Part shown: positions 22,494-33,142 of the stretch, piece by piece
Layout: every line of letters begins with the position of its first letter
Position numbering within the stretch: the first letter of the stretch is position 1
Assembly (NCBI GenBank): GCA_012845835.1
Contig: JABAKD010000023.1
Location: forward strand, 2,552,197 to 2,616,196
DNA: 64,000 nucleotides
Direction of reading: 5' to 3'
From: Undaria pinnatifida
Lineage: Eukaryota > Sar > Phaeophyceae > Laminariales > Alariaceae
Translations under genes and position numbers: made by a program
The notes under the pieces: generated by a model
Told to the model about the DNA's origin: nothing
What the model saw: the letters and a program-made list of their open reading frames with translations, nothing else
Databases searched by the model: none

Positions 22494-22860
22494 CCCACCT
22501 ACACACGACTCTGGCGAACGGATAATCGCCAAAGTGAGCCACAAAGGTACCGCGACGAAGCTCTCCACCAACACACGACTCTGGAAACTGATTCTCGCCA
22601 AAGCGATCCACCGAAGTACTGCAACGCAACTCCGGCCAACACACATCTCTGGAAAGCTGTCTTTTCGCGGATGTGAGCGACCGAGGTACTGCGACGAAGC
22701 TGCCGCCAACACACGTCTCGGGAAAGCCGGTTTCTCGCCAAAGCCGGCCGCCAAGGTACGACGACCAGGCTCCCACCGATACACGACTCACGAAGAATGA
22801 TTTCTCGCAAAATCGAACCACCGACGCATTGTGGCCAGGTTCCCACCAACACACCCTTCG
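22494..22860. repeat. ~70-bp tandem minisatellite, about 6 units
   Basis: The unit is approximately 'cccaccaacacacgactctggaaa' followed by 'ttctcgccaaag' and 'ccgaggtactgcgacgaag'. Because the array has few stop codons, both strands stay open over long stretches. No frame shows selection-like conservation by eye. Confidence 0.75.
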
Positions 22861-22864
22861 CATT

Positions 22865-23815
22865 CGTGCTCACACACAGCACTACCCTTCGAGCCTCGTG
22901 TTAAACGTCGATCCAACAGGCAAGCTTTTCCGGAATCAGCGTTCATTTTGCGTCTTTCTCGTCTTTGATCATATCAGATTTTCTAACGGCCTGTATATCG
23001 TGCAGAATCTTTTCGAGCATCAGCCGCACATATTTCGGTCTCTCGGAGAATCATGGAGAAACACGTGTACCCTGAGATGAAACAGTTCATTCCCCGCTTT
23101 CGTCGCCATACGTAATAAGTGAAAACCCCTAATTTAGGATTTTCTCCTCTTTCGAGCAGCTTCTGCTGCTGCGGTTCTCTGCCTTCTCCTCTAACCCTCT
23201 ATTGCCTCCACCACGATATCTCGGACTCTCTCCGCTAACGCTCTGCTGTCTCCGCCACCACATCAGTCGACTTTTCATAGTTCAAAGCCATGGCTCGCGT
23301 AAACTTCGTCCAGTACCGCAACGACAACCACTATCTTCATGACATCTCCAATGTACCAGGTTTAATATCCCCTGCGGCACCGCTGTGCCGGTAATCTACT
23401 CTCCTACCTCTGTAACACTGCCGGTGCTTACCGTCGTACCAGCTTGTTGTGCCTCTTCTGCAGTACGCGTAATTTCTCGACTGCTGTACGTGTCCTTCTG
23501 TAGCTTCAGTACAGAGTCTTATTCTAGGTTTTCTCTGCTCGACTGTACCAGGCATGTATGAGTACGTGCGGAGCCTTTCTGAAAAGCTGTGCCTCGGACC
23601 CTCGGGTATCACCTCACGTTACTTGCATGTACTTCCGTGACACTGCTGCTCACAGCAGCAGAATACCAGTATATGGCATCTGGTGTGCAATACGAGTTCC
23701 TTGCCGTGAATAACTCCTAGATCGCAATATATATTCTGCAGTGTGAGGCATCTACTCTGAAATGATTTTGGACGTTCAGCAGGGACCAGCCTGCATTTCG
23801 TCTTTTTTATAACCG
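22865..23815. other. No gene recognised
   Basis: Non-repetitive spacer with short frames only; a repeated pyrimidine-rich 'ctctccgctaacgctctgctgtctccgcc' type phrase occurs near 23160-23270. Confidence 0.4.
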
Positions 23816-23817
23816 GC

Positions 23818-23907
23818 TTTCACCCCTATAGAGCCCTAAAAACTCTCTCTATACTAATTCCAAGTAAATTTGTCCCAAAAACAGATTTCCAGCTTCAAGG
23901 GCGTTAA
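23818..23907 (+). mobile_element. TTAA-ended element (MITE-like), copy m3
   Basis: Reads tttcacccctatagagccct, actaattccaagtaaa and gggcgttaa. The 3' end matches m1; the 5' TTAA is altered. Confidence 0.65.
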
Positions 23908-24051
23908 TTCCCAACTCAACTCGTCAGTGTTTTTTATCCTCCCCTGGAACTTTCACCAGTTTTTTATTTTGAGTTACGGGGATGACTCGAGATTGACCGC
24001 GCACTGCTGTCTGCTGCGCTTATGTTGCAGTAAGGTCGAGGCGTCAGACGT

Positions 24052-24333
24052 TCAAAAGGTAACGACCGATACACCTGCGGCTGTCTCATTTGCGATTTCA
24101 GTTCGAATGGGTTCCTTCAATTTCGGCTCGTCGCACCCTCGGAATCTCCCGGGACCTCCAGCGTTTCGGTTGTTGAAACGGGCACCGCGGTTGATTACCC
24201 AGTCATGAATCGTGGATGCATAACGTGTGGATGGGCGGTTAGCCCAAACCCCTCCACTTTGTTTGGTTATATCTTGGTTGATACTGTACGATTCCAGGTG
24301 ATGCATGTGCCGTTTCCATATCTGATGTTGCAC
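24052..24333 (-). CDS. Candidate fragment, possibly transposase helix-turn-helix
   Basis: A 93-codon minus frame whose middle (HDWVINRGARFNNRNAGGPG, then a run with EPKLKEPIRTEIANETAAG) resembles the spacing of a helix-turn-helix DNA-binding segment of a DDE transposase. No catalytic residues are present and no neighbours continue it, so it is at best a fragment. The assignment is weak. Confidence 0.2.
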   Translation of the reverse strand: MQHQIWKRHMHHLESYSINQDITKQSGGVWANRPSTRYASTIHDWVINRGARFNNRNAGGPGRFRGCDEPKLKEPIRTEIANETAAGVSVVTF

Positions 24334-24339
24334 AGCATA

Positions 24340-25180
24340 TGAAGGCGTCCCTAGCCGGGAACAGATCCGCCTTTCCTGCTACATTAAGAAAGGGGCGTTT
24401 GGACAAGTTTACCCCTGCTCAATGAAAGAGATCCTCCCTGTAGTGCTTGTTCAGATATTCACCTAACTCCACCGTACTAACTCCTAGTGACGTGGTGCTG
24501 CAACACTTTGTCACCAAATATGCACATGCGTTTGATATAATGTAGTACTCTCACGCTACTGAGCGTGTACAAGGTGGGCTATGTAGTGCGTCTACTTGCT
24601 ATAGACTAATTGGTTACACATCGGCGACTCGGAAGGAGACTAGCTGCCACTGTGGTATCGACGTCTCTATCATACATTAACACGACCCCTCGATGGAGGT
24701 GTCAACGGTAAATTTGTCGTGATTTCGCGATATTGTGTTAGGTGTGGATCACAAGAGTCGAAGGCAGTGGTGTTTAGTAACAGATATAATCGCGGCAATG
24801 GAGCCCTGCGGAGTGTCTATCGAATGAAATAGCAGGCGACAACAACAAGCCAATTGCAATAGTGATCTAAGTTCGACAATAGTCCCATGGCCATTTGTCC
24901 GGCGTGTGGCTTCGGGTAGGTGTCAACCACGCATTTATCCTCAATTTGGCGACCGTCGTCTTTGTGAGAACCTTACATTCGTCAACATGTACCATACGAT
25001 CGGGGTATTGCTTTTTTGCCCAACGTTTCCTGACTGACTGAGCTCCTCAGCTACGAAACTACCCGCTATCATGTGAATCCCGTTGGGATATTTTATATTA
25101 TCTTTTCACAATCAGGATTGTTTACCGGGTTTTACTACTTATATAGCCTTTCTCTCAGCATCGGTCGTAGGGAATCGTGA
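24340..25180. other. Upstream region of the EsV-1-7 gene; no feature assigned
   Basis: AT-rich non-repetitive sequence with no open frame above 60 codons. It may hold the promoter or 5' exon of the gene at 25.4 kb, but no core element can be named. Confidence 0.4.
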
Positions 25181-25435
25181 TGGTATAGAGCTCCTCAAGT
25201 ATGGAGTCGTCGAACCAATAGATGCACCCACTACGGTAGCAATCCTCTAACGGAAGATATTCGAATCTCAGTCCAACGTACCCCTGCTCTGCCGGCCTTT
25301 CCTGCGCCGCTCGCCCAGGCCTCCACACAGCGCTCGTCAGCGGCGAAAAGGAGGCGTTTCTCACCGAGACGACCAAAGCTCAATAGAGGGGGAAGGAACG
25401 CGGCGGTGTACGCCCAGAAGGAATCCGAGGACGAG

Positions 25436-27187
25436 ATGGTGGACGCCCAAGCCAAGAGTTGCTCTCATGGCTCCTGTACAAGGCGACCGACGTCGAATAT
25501 AAAGGGCAGCAAGGTGGCATTCTACTGCAAGTGGCATGGGAAGGACGGCATGGTGGAGGTCCTCAGCGACTGTTGCTCACATGACTCGTGCAAGCGGCGA
25601 CCGAGTTTTAATGTAGTGGGCAGCAAGAAGGCCGCGTACTGCAAGCAGCATGCGGAGGACGGTATGATGAACGTCCTACACAGGATATGCTCACATAGCT
25701 CGTGCACCAAGCCATCAACGCTTAATGTGAAGGGGCGCAAGTCTGCCGTGTACTGCGAGCAGCATGCTGAGGACGGCATGTTGGATGCCCGTGGTTCGTG
25801 TTGTTCGCACGACGCATGCTCTAAGCGACCTACATTCCATGACAAGGGCAGCAAGAAAGGTGCGTACTGCAAAGATCATGCCGCGGGTAGCATGGTTGAC
25901 GTCAGTACGAAGAGTTGCTTTCAGGCCTCCTGCAGTAAGAAACCGAGTTTCAATGTGGAGGGTAACAAGACAGCGGCATTTTGCAAAGATCATGCTGAGG
26001 ACGGCATGGTGGATGTCTGTTCCAAGCGTTGCTCACATAACTCCTGCAAGGTGCGACCGTCGTTCAATGTCCAAGGCAGCAAGACGGCGTTGTACTGCTC
26101 GAAGCATGCTCTAGACGGCATGGTAAACGTTTTTGTTAAGCGTTGCTCAAGTGACTCTTGCATGAATTCACCGACGTTCAAGGTCGAGGGCAGCATCGCT
26201 GCGACCTTCTGCGGGAATCATGCCGAGGCCGGCATGGTGTCCGTCCGCAGCAACATTTGCTCACATGAATCCTGCAGGAAATATTCGACCTTCAATGTTG
26301 AAGGCAGCAAGAGGGCTGCGTACTGCGTGCAGCATGCCGCGGATGGCATGGTTAATGTACGTGATAAGCGGTGCTCATACGATTCCTGCGCGAAGCTGCC
26401 GAGCTTTAATGACGAGGGCTGCAAGAGGGCACTTTACTGCAAGGAGCATGCCGGGGATGGCATGGTCAGCGTCCGTGTTAGGTATTGCTCGCATCATTTT
26501 TGCAAGAGGCGCCCGACGTTCAATGTGAAGGGTAGCAAGGCGGCGGCGTTCTGCAAAGAGCATGCGCTGGACGGGATGGTGAACGTCGTAAGCAGCCAAT
26601 GTTCACACGATTCCTGCCCGACGCAACCGAGTTTCAATGTCGAGGACAGCAAGACGGCGGCGTGGTGCAAACAGCATGCGGGGAACGGCATGGTAAACGT
26701 CGCAAACACCCGTTGCTCATACGGGTCGTGCGTCACGCGATCAACCTTCAGTGCTGCCGGTAGCAAAAAGGGGGTGTACTGCAAGCGGCATGCTCTGGAA
26801 GGCATGGTGAACGTCCGCGATAAGCTTTGTGCGCACGACTCCTGCGCGAAGCTGCCGAGCTTTAATGATGTGGGTAAGAGGGCACTTTACTGCAAGGAGC
26901 ATGCTGAGAATGGCATGGTGAACGTCCGTCATAAACGGTGCTTGCACGGCTCCTGCACGAAGCGACCGACGTTCAATATCGAGGTCAATAAGACGGCGGC
27001 ATACTGCAAAGAGCATGCGGAGGACGGCATGGTAAACGTCAATAAAAGGATTGCTCACGCGAGTCGTGCAAGCGGCCAGGGCACTTTGATGTTGGGCGGG
27101 GCAAGGCCCCGGTGTAGTGAAAGCAATATACCAAACAGGTCACGGTTGGCGTCCTTAGCGAACGCCATTGACGTGACTCGCGCATGA
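25436..27187 (+). CDS. EsV-1-7 repeat protein, 14 repeats
   Basis: A 583-residue protein made almost wholly of tandem 38-residue (114-bp) units with the EsV-1-7 signature C-x4-C-x16-C-x2-H-x12. Typical segments are CSHDSC, FNVEGSK, AYCKQHAEDGMVNV. Fourteen units start at 25460; unit 13 is one residue short (x15 between the second and third Cys), and unit 14 starts at 26939. The conserved Cys/His set suggests metal binding, though this is not proven for the family. The best studied member is IMM of Ectocarpus, a developmental regulator, and the name comes from an EsV-1 virus gene. ATG 25436 is the first methionine; the frame is open back to 25181 without ATG, so an upstream exon is possible. 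After unit 14 a 1-base deletion near 27040-27050 shifts the frame and adds about 45 unrelated residues. No signal peptide or membrane segment. Confidence 0.9.
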   Translation: MVDAQAKSCSHGSCTRRPTSNIKGSKVAFYCKWHGKDGMVEVLSDCCSHDSCKRRPSFNVVGSKKAAYCKQHAEDGMMNVLHRICSHSSCTKPSTLNVKGRKSAVYCEQHAEDGMLDARGSCCSHDACSKRPTFHDKGSKKGAYCKDHAAGSMVDVSTKSCFQASCSKKPSFNVEGNKTAAFCKDHAEDGMVDVCSKRCSHNSCKVRPSFNVQGSKTALYCSKHALDGMVNVFVKRCSSDSCMNSPTFKVEGSIAATFCGNHAEAGMVSVRSNICSHESCRKYSTFNVEGSKRAAYCVQHAADGMVNVRDKRCSYDSCAKLPSFNDEGCKRALYCKEHAGDGMVSVRVRYCSHHFCKRRPTFNVKGSKAAAFCKEHALDGMVNVVSSQCSHDSCPTQPSFNVEDSKTAAWCKQHAGNGMVNVANTRCSYGSCVTRSTFSAAGSKKGVYCKRHALEGMVNVRDKLCAHDSCAKLPSFNDVGKRALYCKEHAENGMVNVRHKRCLHGSCTKRPTFNIEVNKTAAYCKEHAEDGMVNVNKRIAHASRASGQGTLMLGGARPRCSESNIPNRSRLASLANAIDVTRA

Positions 27188-27545
27188 AGCAATCGGCCTT
27201 CAAAGTCGAGGAGGGCATAGCTGCGACGTGCTGCAAACCGCATGCCGTGGTCGGCATGGTGCGCGTCCGTAGCAAAGCTTGGTCACATGAATCTTGCAAG
27301 GGGGGACTGAAGTGTAATGCCGAGGGCAACAAGACGCGACGGCTCAAGTGGGATGCTGAGGATGGCATTGTGAACGTTTGTTTGTTGAATGTGCAGATAC
27401 AACTGTCGCACGAAGCACCGAAGCTTCCATATCGAGGTCAGCAGGTCGAAGGTATACTGCAGGCAAAATGCTGCGGAAGGCATGGCAGATATCGCTAACA
27501 AACATTTGCTCACGTGCCCAAGGCAACGGACGTTGGCTATAGCGA
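27188..27545 (+). pseudogene. Decayed continuation of the EsV-1-7 array
   Basis: Past the stop, repeat traces continue at the right spacing in shifted frames. Unit 15 starts at 27052 in the shifted frame and its third-Cys codon is a stop. Unit 16 starts near 27169 (MKQSAFKVEEGIAATCCKPH), unit 17 near 27280 (WSHESCKGGLKCNAEGNK) and unit 18 near 27393 (CRYNCRTKHRSFHIEVSRSK). A partial unit 19 may follow. Several key Cys/His are lost. The ancestral protein therefore had at least 18 repeats and has lost its end. Confidence 0.75.
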
Positions 27546-27549
27546 ACGG

Positions 27550-28875
27550 CGAGCAGCCACTATGTGCACTCGAAATGAGGAGGACCGTTGGGACCAACCA
27601 ACCAAGTGAACAACATGTGAGCTACTATTTACGAGGTTGGGGGCTGTTCGAGATCTCTTTGATGTGGAGACTTCACGGGAAAAGACCTACCCTGTGTCGT
27701 GATCACGGCCGGCCGCTATTGGTCGAAGTTGTGACAATAGAGCGTTACAAGGGAAGTCCTCGTACCTCGTTTTATACCTCACCTTTTGGTTTGTTAGGAT
27801 TGGCATCCACGCTTGAGGATGGACTGCTTGGAATTGCTGTAGTTTGACACCATTTGTGCGTCAGTGAAGAGGCTAAATGACCCTTCACAGAACGTTCAAT
27901 CCGAAAGTTCTTCCGAGCTTGTTTGGTATGAACCCGAACGTTTGATAACGTAAATTCGTCAAGGTCTGTAGAGTAGACTGTATGAAACCCGCTGACGTGA
28001 TGCGCTTGACGTTTTTGACAGAGGGGCTGGATATATCGCTGTCGAAGCAGCGTAAGGCATTCAAACAGATAGGTAGGTACGTATGTAGCCTGTGGTTTCT
28101 CCAAAGCACGCGGTATGCCCTACATGGTGTCGCTAGTATTCGACTTCTGGTCCACGAGACAAGAGCTATGCTACAAGGATGACCTTCCGCGGTATACAGA
28201 AGTGACCAGGACTTTGTGGTCTCATTAGGTTGTCCAACCTGGTTGCTCAGAGAACATCGATCAGCATGTAACCGGTGTTGAGGAAACCATTGAGGGGGTT
28301 CATAACTCATTATCTCATGGAGCATTTATTTGGGAGAGGGGGGAGGCGAGTCAGGGTATGCTTTTCTGGCGCGGAAGACGACTCAGAAGACGGCTATTGT
28401 CGAAAGCTGTGGCGTAGTCGATTGGTTTATACAACACTGGTGAGCGCATTTCCATCAACGTGTAATGCTTGACAACGGAACAGGCACTTGTACTGAACCA
28501 CCCGTCTGAGAATATGCGTTTTGCTGCGTAACATCCGTGGCATTCGATGGGGCTGTAAGAAGAGCGCCAGTGGTACGCGAGTAGTTATTATTAGTACCTA
28601 CTGTTGTACCTCCATTCTTGTATCTCCAACCCGCGAGGATATAGAAACTACCTCGTACACACTTCGTTATTACGTTCGAAGATAGACTCTAATTTCCGGC
28701 CAAGAAATAGGGGGCTCATTTCCAGCCTCGGGCGTACGCACAGTAGAACCAAAATGGGGTACACCAACAAACGCGACAGGCTCGCGGTAGGGGAGGACAA
28801 GAGTTCATATCCCGACGAAAAGCCTTCACAACTCGGGAGCCTTGTTGCACTCTATCTGTCTTACTTTTGTATCTG
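27550..28875. other. No gene recognised
   Basis: Frames up to 146 codons on the minus strand (27885-28325) show no motif. Possibly old transposon sequence, but I cannot name it. Confidence 0.35.
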
Positions 28876-28879
28876 CTGC

Positions 28880-29200
28880 TGTAAGTGCGCACAAGGGCTC
28901 CGCTCAGCGGGCGATTTACGCCGCCCACTTCGCTCGCGCATGAATAGAACAAGGTGTGAAGGGGGCAGCATGAAGGGGCCAATGATTTGGTGCAACTAGC
29001 GACTTGATAATGCCAAGAGCTGATTGTGCTGAGCTGGTTGCCTTGTGCTGTACTGTCTCCTTGCTAGCGATGTCACGTTCTGATCGGCAGCACAGGTGTA
29101 AGGTGCGAAAAATAAAAAGATGAGGACCGAGAGAGGACATTCAGTGAAAGACGGGTACACAGCAGTACATACGCACATACCGGTACCTAATATGAACTTT
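28880..29200. repeat. Dispersed ~320-bp repeat, copy 1
   Basis: Shares with 29840-30170 the ordered words 'agggggcag', 'ggcc(a/c)atgatttggtgc', 'gatgtcacgttct(g/a)atcggcag', 'ccgagagag' and 'ccggtacct', in direct orientation about 950 bp apart. Identity looks around 70 percent. No protein. Confidence 0.65.
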
Positions 29201-29839
29201 TGAGGGCTGGATGCGCTGTACTGTGCTGTTTTTGTGATACGTGCTCGAGACGCCAACATGCTCCTATTGCTGTAGCTCTATGAGCTGCGGGTGGGTGTGT
29301 TTTAATTGTGAAGGAGCAGAACAGGTGCAAAATAAACGTGTACTTGTAGCCTACGAACAACGTCATGATATGATTGACACGTGCAAAAATAAACGTCCAC
29401 GAATGAATGTTGGGACGAACTTGTTATACTTGATTTTGTTCATCGGTACTTGGTATGTTAAGTTTTGTGTGGGAATGGCTATCTGGCTCATTGTTTACCC
29501 TTTTTCGATTATGACTCGGGCTCTGAAGATGCATTTTTTCACTTTTTTTTCGATTTTTCGAACAATCTTTGTTTAGTTTGTGGAAAATCTTTAGAATAGT
29601 GCGGGGATATTTTTCTTGAAGCAGTGCTTGACAATTTGAATTGAAATTGGTGTTGGAGCGATCCCGAGGAACACGAACAAGGCACATGAAGCAAGGAACG
29701 CGAATATAACCGCTGGGAAGTTTCTCCGAAAGGAGAGATAGGCAAGCGTGTTCCGAGTGGGAGCGCAGAGAACGAAGCGGGCCCTTGTAATATAGTGATT
29801 CCAAGAATAAAATGTTGCCGAGGCATTCTTAAGTGTTTC

Positions 29840-30170
29840 TATAAGAGGGCTCTACTCCGCGGGCGGCTGACTCCGCCCGCTACGCTCTCGCAAGGAAGAA
29901 TGCATCTCAAACATGTAAAGGGGGCAGAGGTAAGAGGCCCATGATTTGGTGCGAGCAACGAGTTCATAATGCAAAGAGCTGTTTGTGCAGAGCTAATTGC
30001 CCTGTGCTGCGCTATGTGTTTGTTGGCGATGTCACGTTCTAATCGGCAGTACGGGTGTAATTTGTGAGGGGGGAAAAACGTAGACACCGAGAGAGATAAC
30101 TGAAGAAAACATCAATAGAGGAGTACACAACACATACAAACCGGTACCTTGTACCTGGTACTTCGTTTCA
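29840..30170. repeat. Dispersed ~320-bp repeat, copy 2
   Basis: Partner of 28880-29200, direct orientation. The pair could be two insertions of one element or very old long terminal repeats, but the ~640-bp interval contains no recognisable retroelement gene, which favours separate insertions. Confidence 0.65.
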
Positions 30171-30560
30171 TCCCTGGTACTGCTGTGAGTTCGAAAGAAG
30201 GCACAGCGCAGCACCCCTCAGCACCGCAGAGCAGGGCAAGGCACGGCACCGCACCGCGCGGCACCGCCTGACGCTGCGCTGCACTACTGAGATTTATATA
30301 CGAGCTGGGCTGAGCTGAGCTGTGGGCGTGCATTGTGATTCAATAACGTAGTACCTGACATGTGCAAACCTCGTGTAGTAGTACCGGTACAACGTATTGA
30401 ATCTCGAAAAAGCAATGAAAAAACGAGAAGCGCTATTTCAGGCATCCGAGCTCGCTCAGCCGTCCGGAGAGGAGAATATCTTAAATATAGTGTAGGAAGC
30501 GAAATAAATGGAGGCCGCTCAACAAATCAAATAGATGGTTGTAAGTAGGTTAATAAGGAG

Positions 30561-30664
30561 ACTATCCACTAGACCGCAGTCACTGCTGTGACTATGTGGT
30601 CTAGTGGATAGACTGTCTGCTTCTAAGCCTGTGGTGTGCGTGGGTTCGAATCATTTTATCACCG
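30561..30664 (+). other. Palindrome joined to a tRNA-Arg(UCU)-like sequence, unit 1
   Basis: A near-perfect inverted repeat (30561-30583 against 30588-30611) leads directly into a tRNA-like segment with A box tggtctagtggat, a loop-like cttctaa (UCU anticodon position) and B box gggttcgaatca. The D-arm can pair (ggtc/gact), but the anticodon and acceptor stems are poor, so this is a tRNA-derived repeat or pseudogene rather than a working tRNA. The right palindrome arm overlaps the A box. Confidence 0.6.
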
Positions 30665-30690
30665 GAAAAGTAAGATATATAGGATGTTGC

Positions 30691-30785
30691 ATTAGACTAC
30701 AGAGTCACTGTGACTGTGTAGTCTAGTGGATCGACTGTTCGCTTCTGAGCCTGGTGTGCGTATGGGTCCGAATCCCGTTGTCATC
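30691..30785 (+). other. Palindrome joined to a tRNA-Arg(UCU)-like sequence, unit 2
   Basis: Second unit, about 125 bp after the first. Inverted arms at 30691-30708 and 30710-30727 are followed by tagtctagtggatcgact, cttctga and gggtccgaatccc. It has the same arrangement as unit 1 but its arms differ from unit 1 while still matching each other, which hints that pairing is maintained. Confidence 0.6.
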
Positions 30786-31285
30786 AGAAATAGAAAGATT
30801 GATATCATACCCATAAAAATGTACTGACAGTATACTCTGTTCGTGGTACTACGGTTTCAGATACTGATCTACGGAAGTTGGGGTTTCCTATATTGTGGAG
30901 AGGCGTTGTTTAGAAGCGTTTGGGTGTTCTTGAGTGAAATATTGCCGCACGCGAGACAGTCGATGATGGTAACGATACGTCCCGGGATTTGATGAAATGA
31001 TACTGCCCGTATATTTGGCCGAGGGGAGTCTGTGACAATCGGTACGTCTCACTCGTGTGTGTACGAAGTGCGTGACATACTGGTACTGCTTCTGTATGTT
31101 CTGTGTATGCACTGGTCTGTGACAGAACGTTTCGACCTGCGCGTGTGTATTTTGGTTGGTGGTGCTAGTCTATATTTTACTCTCTTTATTTATACGGCAT
31201 CGCGGCAAGCCGCGCAACTACACAGCTTGCGTCATCTACAGCAGTTACATACAACACGATTATCATATCGGTCCGGGCCCGAACC

Positions 31286-32123
31286 TGCTGAAGGGGTGCT
31301 ACCATGCCAGAGGGGGATGAGCTGCTCCAACAGCGCGTTAGAGCTGGAGAAGGACGTTGACGCCGCAACAACGACGAGGTATGCGGCGGAGGTGGCAAGG
31401 GCTTTGACATCGTGGGTGGCAGGTGAGAGTTCACTGGAGATATTCGCCGAGGCATCGACGGAACGACACGCTGAGTATACGACAGTGGAGCTCCTTGCAG
31501 CGGCTTCGGCACAAGACTCTTGGCAGCCGAGAGAACACTGAGGGTGTCCCCGGATGTCGCGACTCAGCCAAACATGACGTCGGCAGAAGAGGTGGAACGA
31601 CAAAGAGTTCTGCAGTGAGGCAGCAGCAGTTGCTGCATCAGAGGAGCAGCAGGAGCGAGAGTGAGGGCGGTGGAGCATGGAACACACAGTCATCGGGTAG
31701 CGGCAGTATGGGCGGTGGCGTACAACAGTTGGTCAGGGGTGGTTTGGGTGGCACACGCAGTCTTGGCCTTGAGCCGGTGTGGGCAACGTAGGAGGGCAGG
31801 CGAGTTTGGGCCGAAAAGGGGTGTCAACTTTCCTATTTGACCCGGTGAAATTAAAAGGGGTTCCGATTACGCTGAGTAACCGAGACGGTCGGCATGGTGC
31901 GGTGGTTGGGGACATGGGTTTGAAGGAAAGAATGTATAACGAGGAAGACGAGGAGGAGCATGGAGGTTACAGCAATGACAGCAGCAGCAACAGCAGCACC
32001 ACTACCAGCAGCATCAAAAGGCTGGATGGGAGATGGGATGGATCATCGTGGTTCCCCTTTGACCGTGGCAAGACTTCATCTGCATTCCCCAGGCATGATA
32101 TGTTCGAGTGTAGCATCGCTTGA
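31286..32123 (+). CDS. Candidate coding fragments, unknown protein
   Basis: Two plus-strand frames look more coding-like than their surroundings. 31286-31541 reads CSNSALELEKDVDAATTTRY, then EVARALTSWVAGESSLEI. 31779-32123 reads TFLFDPVKLKGVPITLSN, then KERMYNEEDEEEHGGYSND, ending with a stop at 32121-32123. They lie in different frames with a third open frame between them, so an intron or a frameshift is needed to join them; no confident splice pair was found. No family is recognised. Confidence 0.3.
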
Positions 32124-32129
32124 TTATTT

Positions 32130-33140
32130 AATATCTTGGGGTGGTGGTGGGTTGTGTTTTGGTTTGTTTTTGTGCGTCCCTGTGGTACATGCTGATGCTT
32201 GGTGCTGGTTTTCGTCAGATGGTCTTTGCTGTGGGCAGAATGATGACTTGGCTTTTGATATCATGGCCCTAGTCGCAGACGTACATAAGTACACCATTTA
32301 GTAGAGATGAAATGAAGGACGTACAGTTCCTTGCTCTTTACTTGTCGCACGACGTGTCATATGAGGGCATGGGACTACCGACTGACGTTGCCCCTGACCT
32401 GTTTTGTAGCTGGTATTAAAGTAGTAGTACGTATAACATGATACCAGGTGCCAGGTACGAGCTACAGCAGTACGTGTACTTATTTTAGTGGTAAGTTGGG
32501 TCCAACGATATATCGCAGATCGTGCTTGCTGCTGGTGCAAAACGTACCAGGTATTTGCCCTTTTCTGATACCTGGTACGAGCTACCCATCTAACGCTGTA
32601 AAGCATGATATGATATAGCATCCGCAACATAACATCCTATGCTGCTGCATCATATCAAACTAAAACCGTACGCGCATTGCATGGTGACCATGATAAGGAA
32701 ATTGAGGCAAGCAAAATTTGAGATATGTTTTCGCGTGAAGCGCGCCCGTCGGCAACATTGTTATTCGAGCGAAGCGAGTTTCTAATCTACACCTGGGCCT
32801 CGCAATATAGGCTCCCATGAAAGAAAATGTTTGCGTGCGTGTCTTCGACTAAGCTTGATTTTCGTGTGGGCTCATTTGATTTTAGACTGCAGGTCTAGGC
32901 AGACCACCACGGAGCAACAAGACACACACAACAGACCACACGGGCAAAAACAGCAGCACACGCCGCTCATACAGCCGGCACACAGCGCTCACACAGCGGG
33001 CAGCACACAGACAACGGGCGCAGCGGCGGAGAGCGGGCATGGAGAGTGTGTGCCCGCTAGGGGTGTGTCCGCTAAGTGTATCTACTGCTGTCTCGTGGTG
33101 AGAGTAGGTCATCATGGAGAGACGTCCGTTGGGGGCGATT
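32130..33140. other. No gene recognised
   Basis: Contains several copies of the short palindromic word gtacctggtac / gtaccagg (32441-32460, 32545, 32569) and a cac/gcg-rich low-complexity stretch at 32920-33030. Confidence 0.4.
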
Positions 33141-33142
33141 GA

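Noticed and set aside
21925-22800. 291-codon plus frame
   Set aside because: Spans two minisatellites; minus frames are equally open and no domain is visible.
25436-27187. Integrated EsV-1-like provirus as the source of the EsV-1-7 gene
   Set aside because: No viral structural or replication genes lie nearby; the family is widespread in brown-algal genomes themselves.
25522-27368. Minus and alternate plus frames across the EsV-1-7 gene
   Set aside because: Shadows of the real frame; their periodicity follows the 114-bp repeat.
27885-28325. 146-codon minus frame suspected to be a copia-type polyprotein
   Set aside because: No catalytic or zinc-binding motif could be found.
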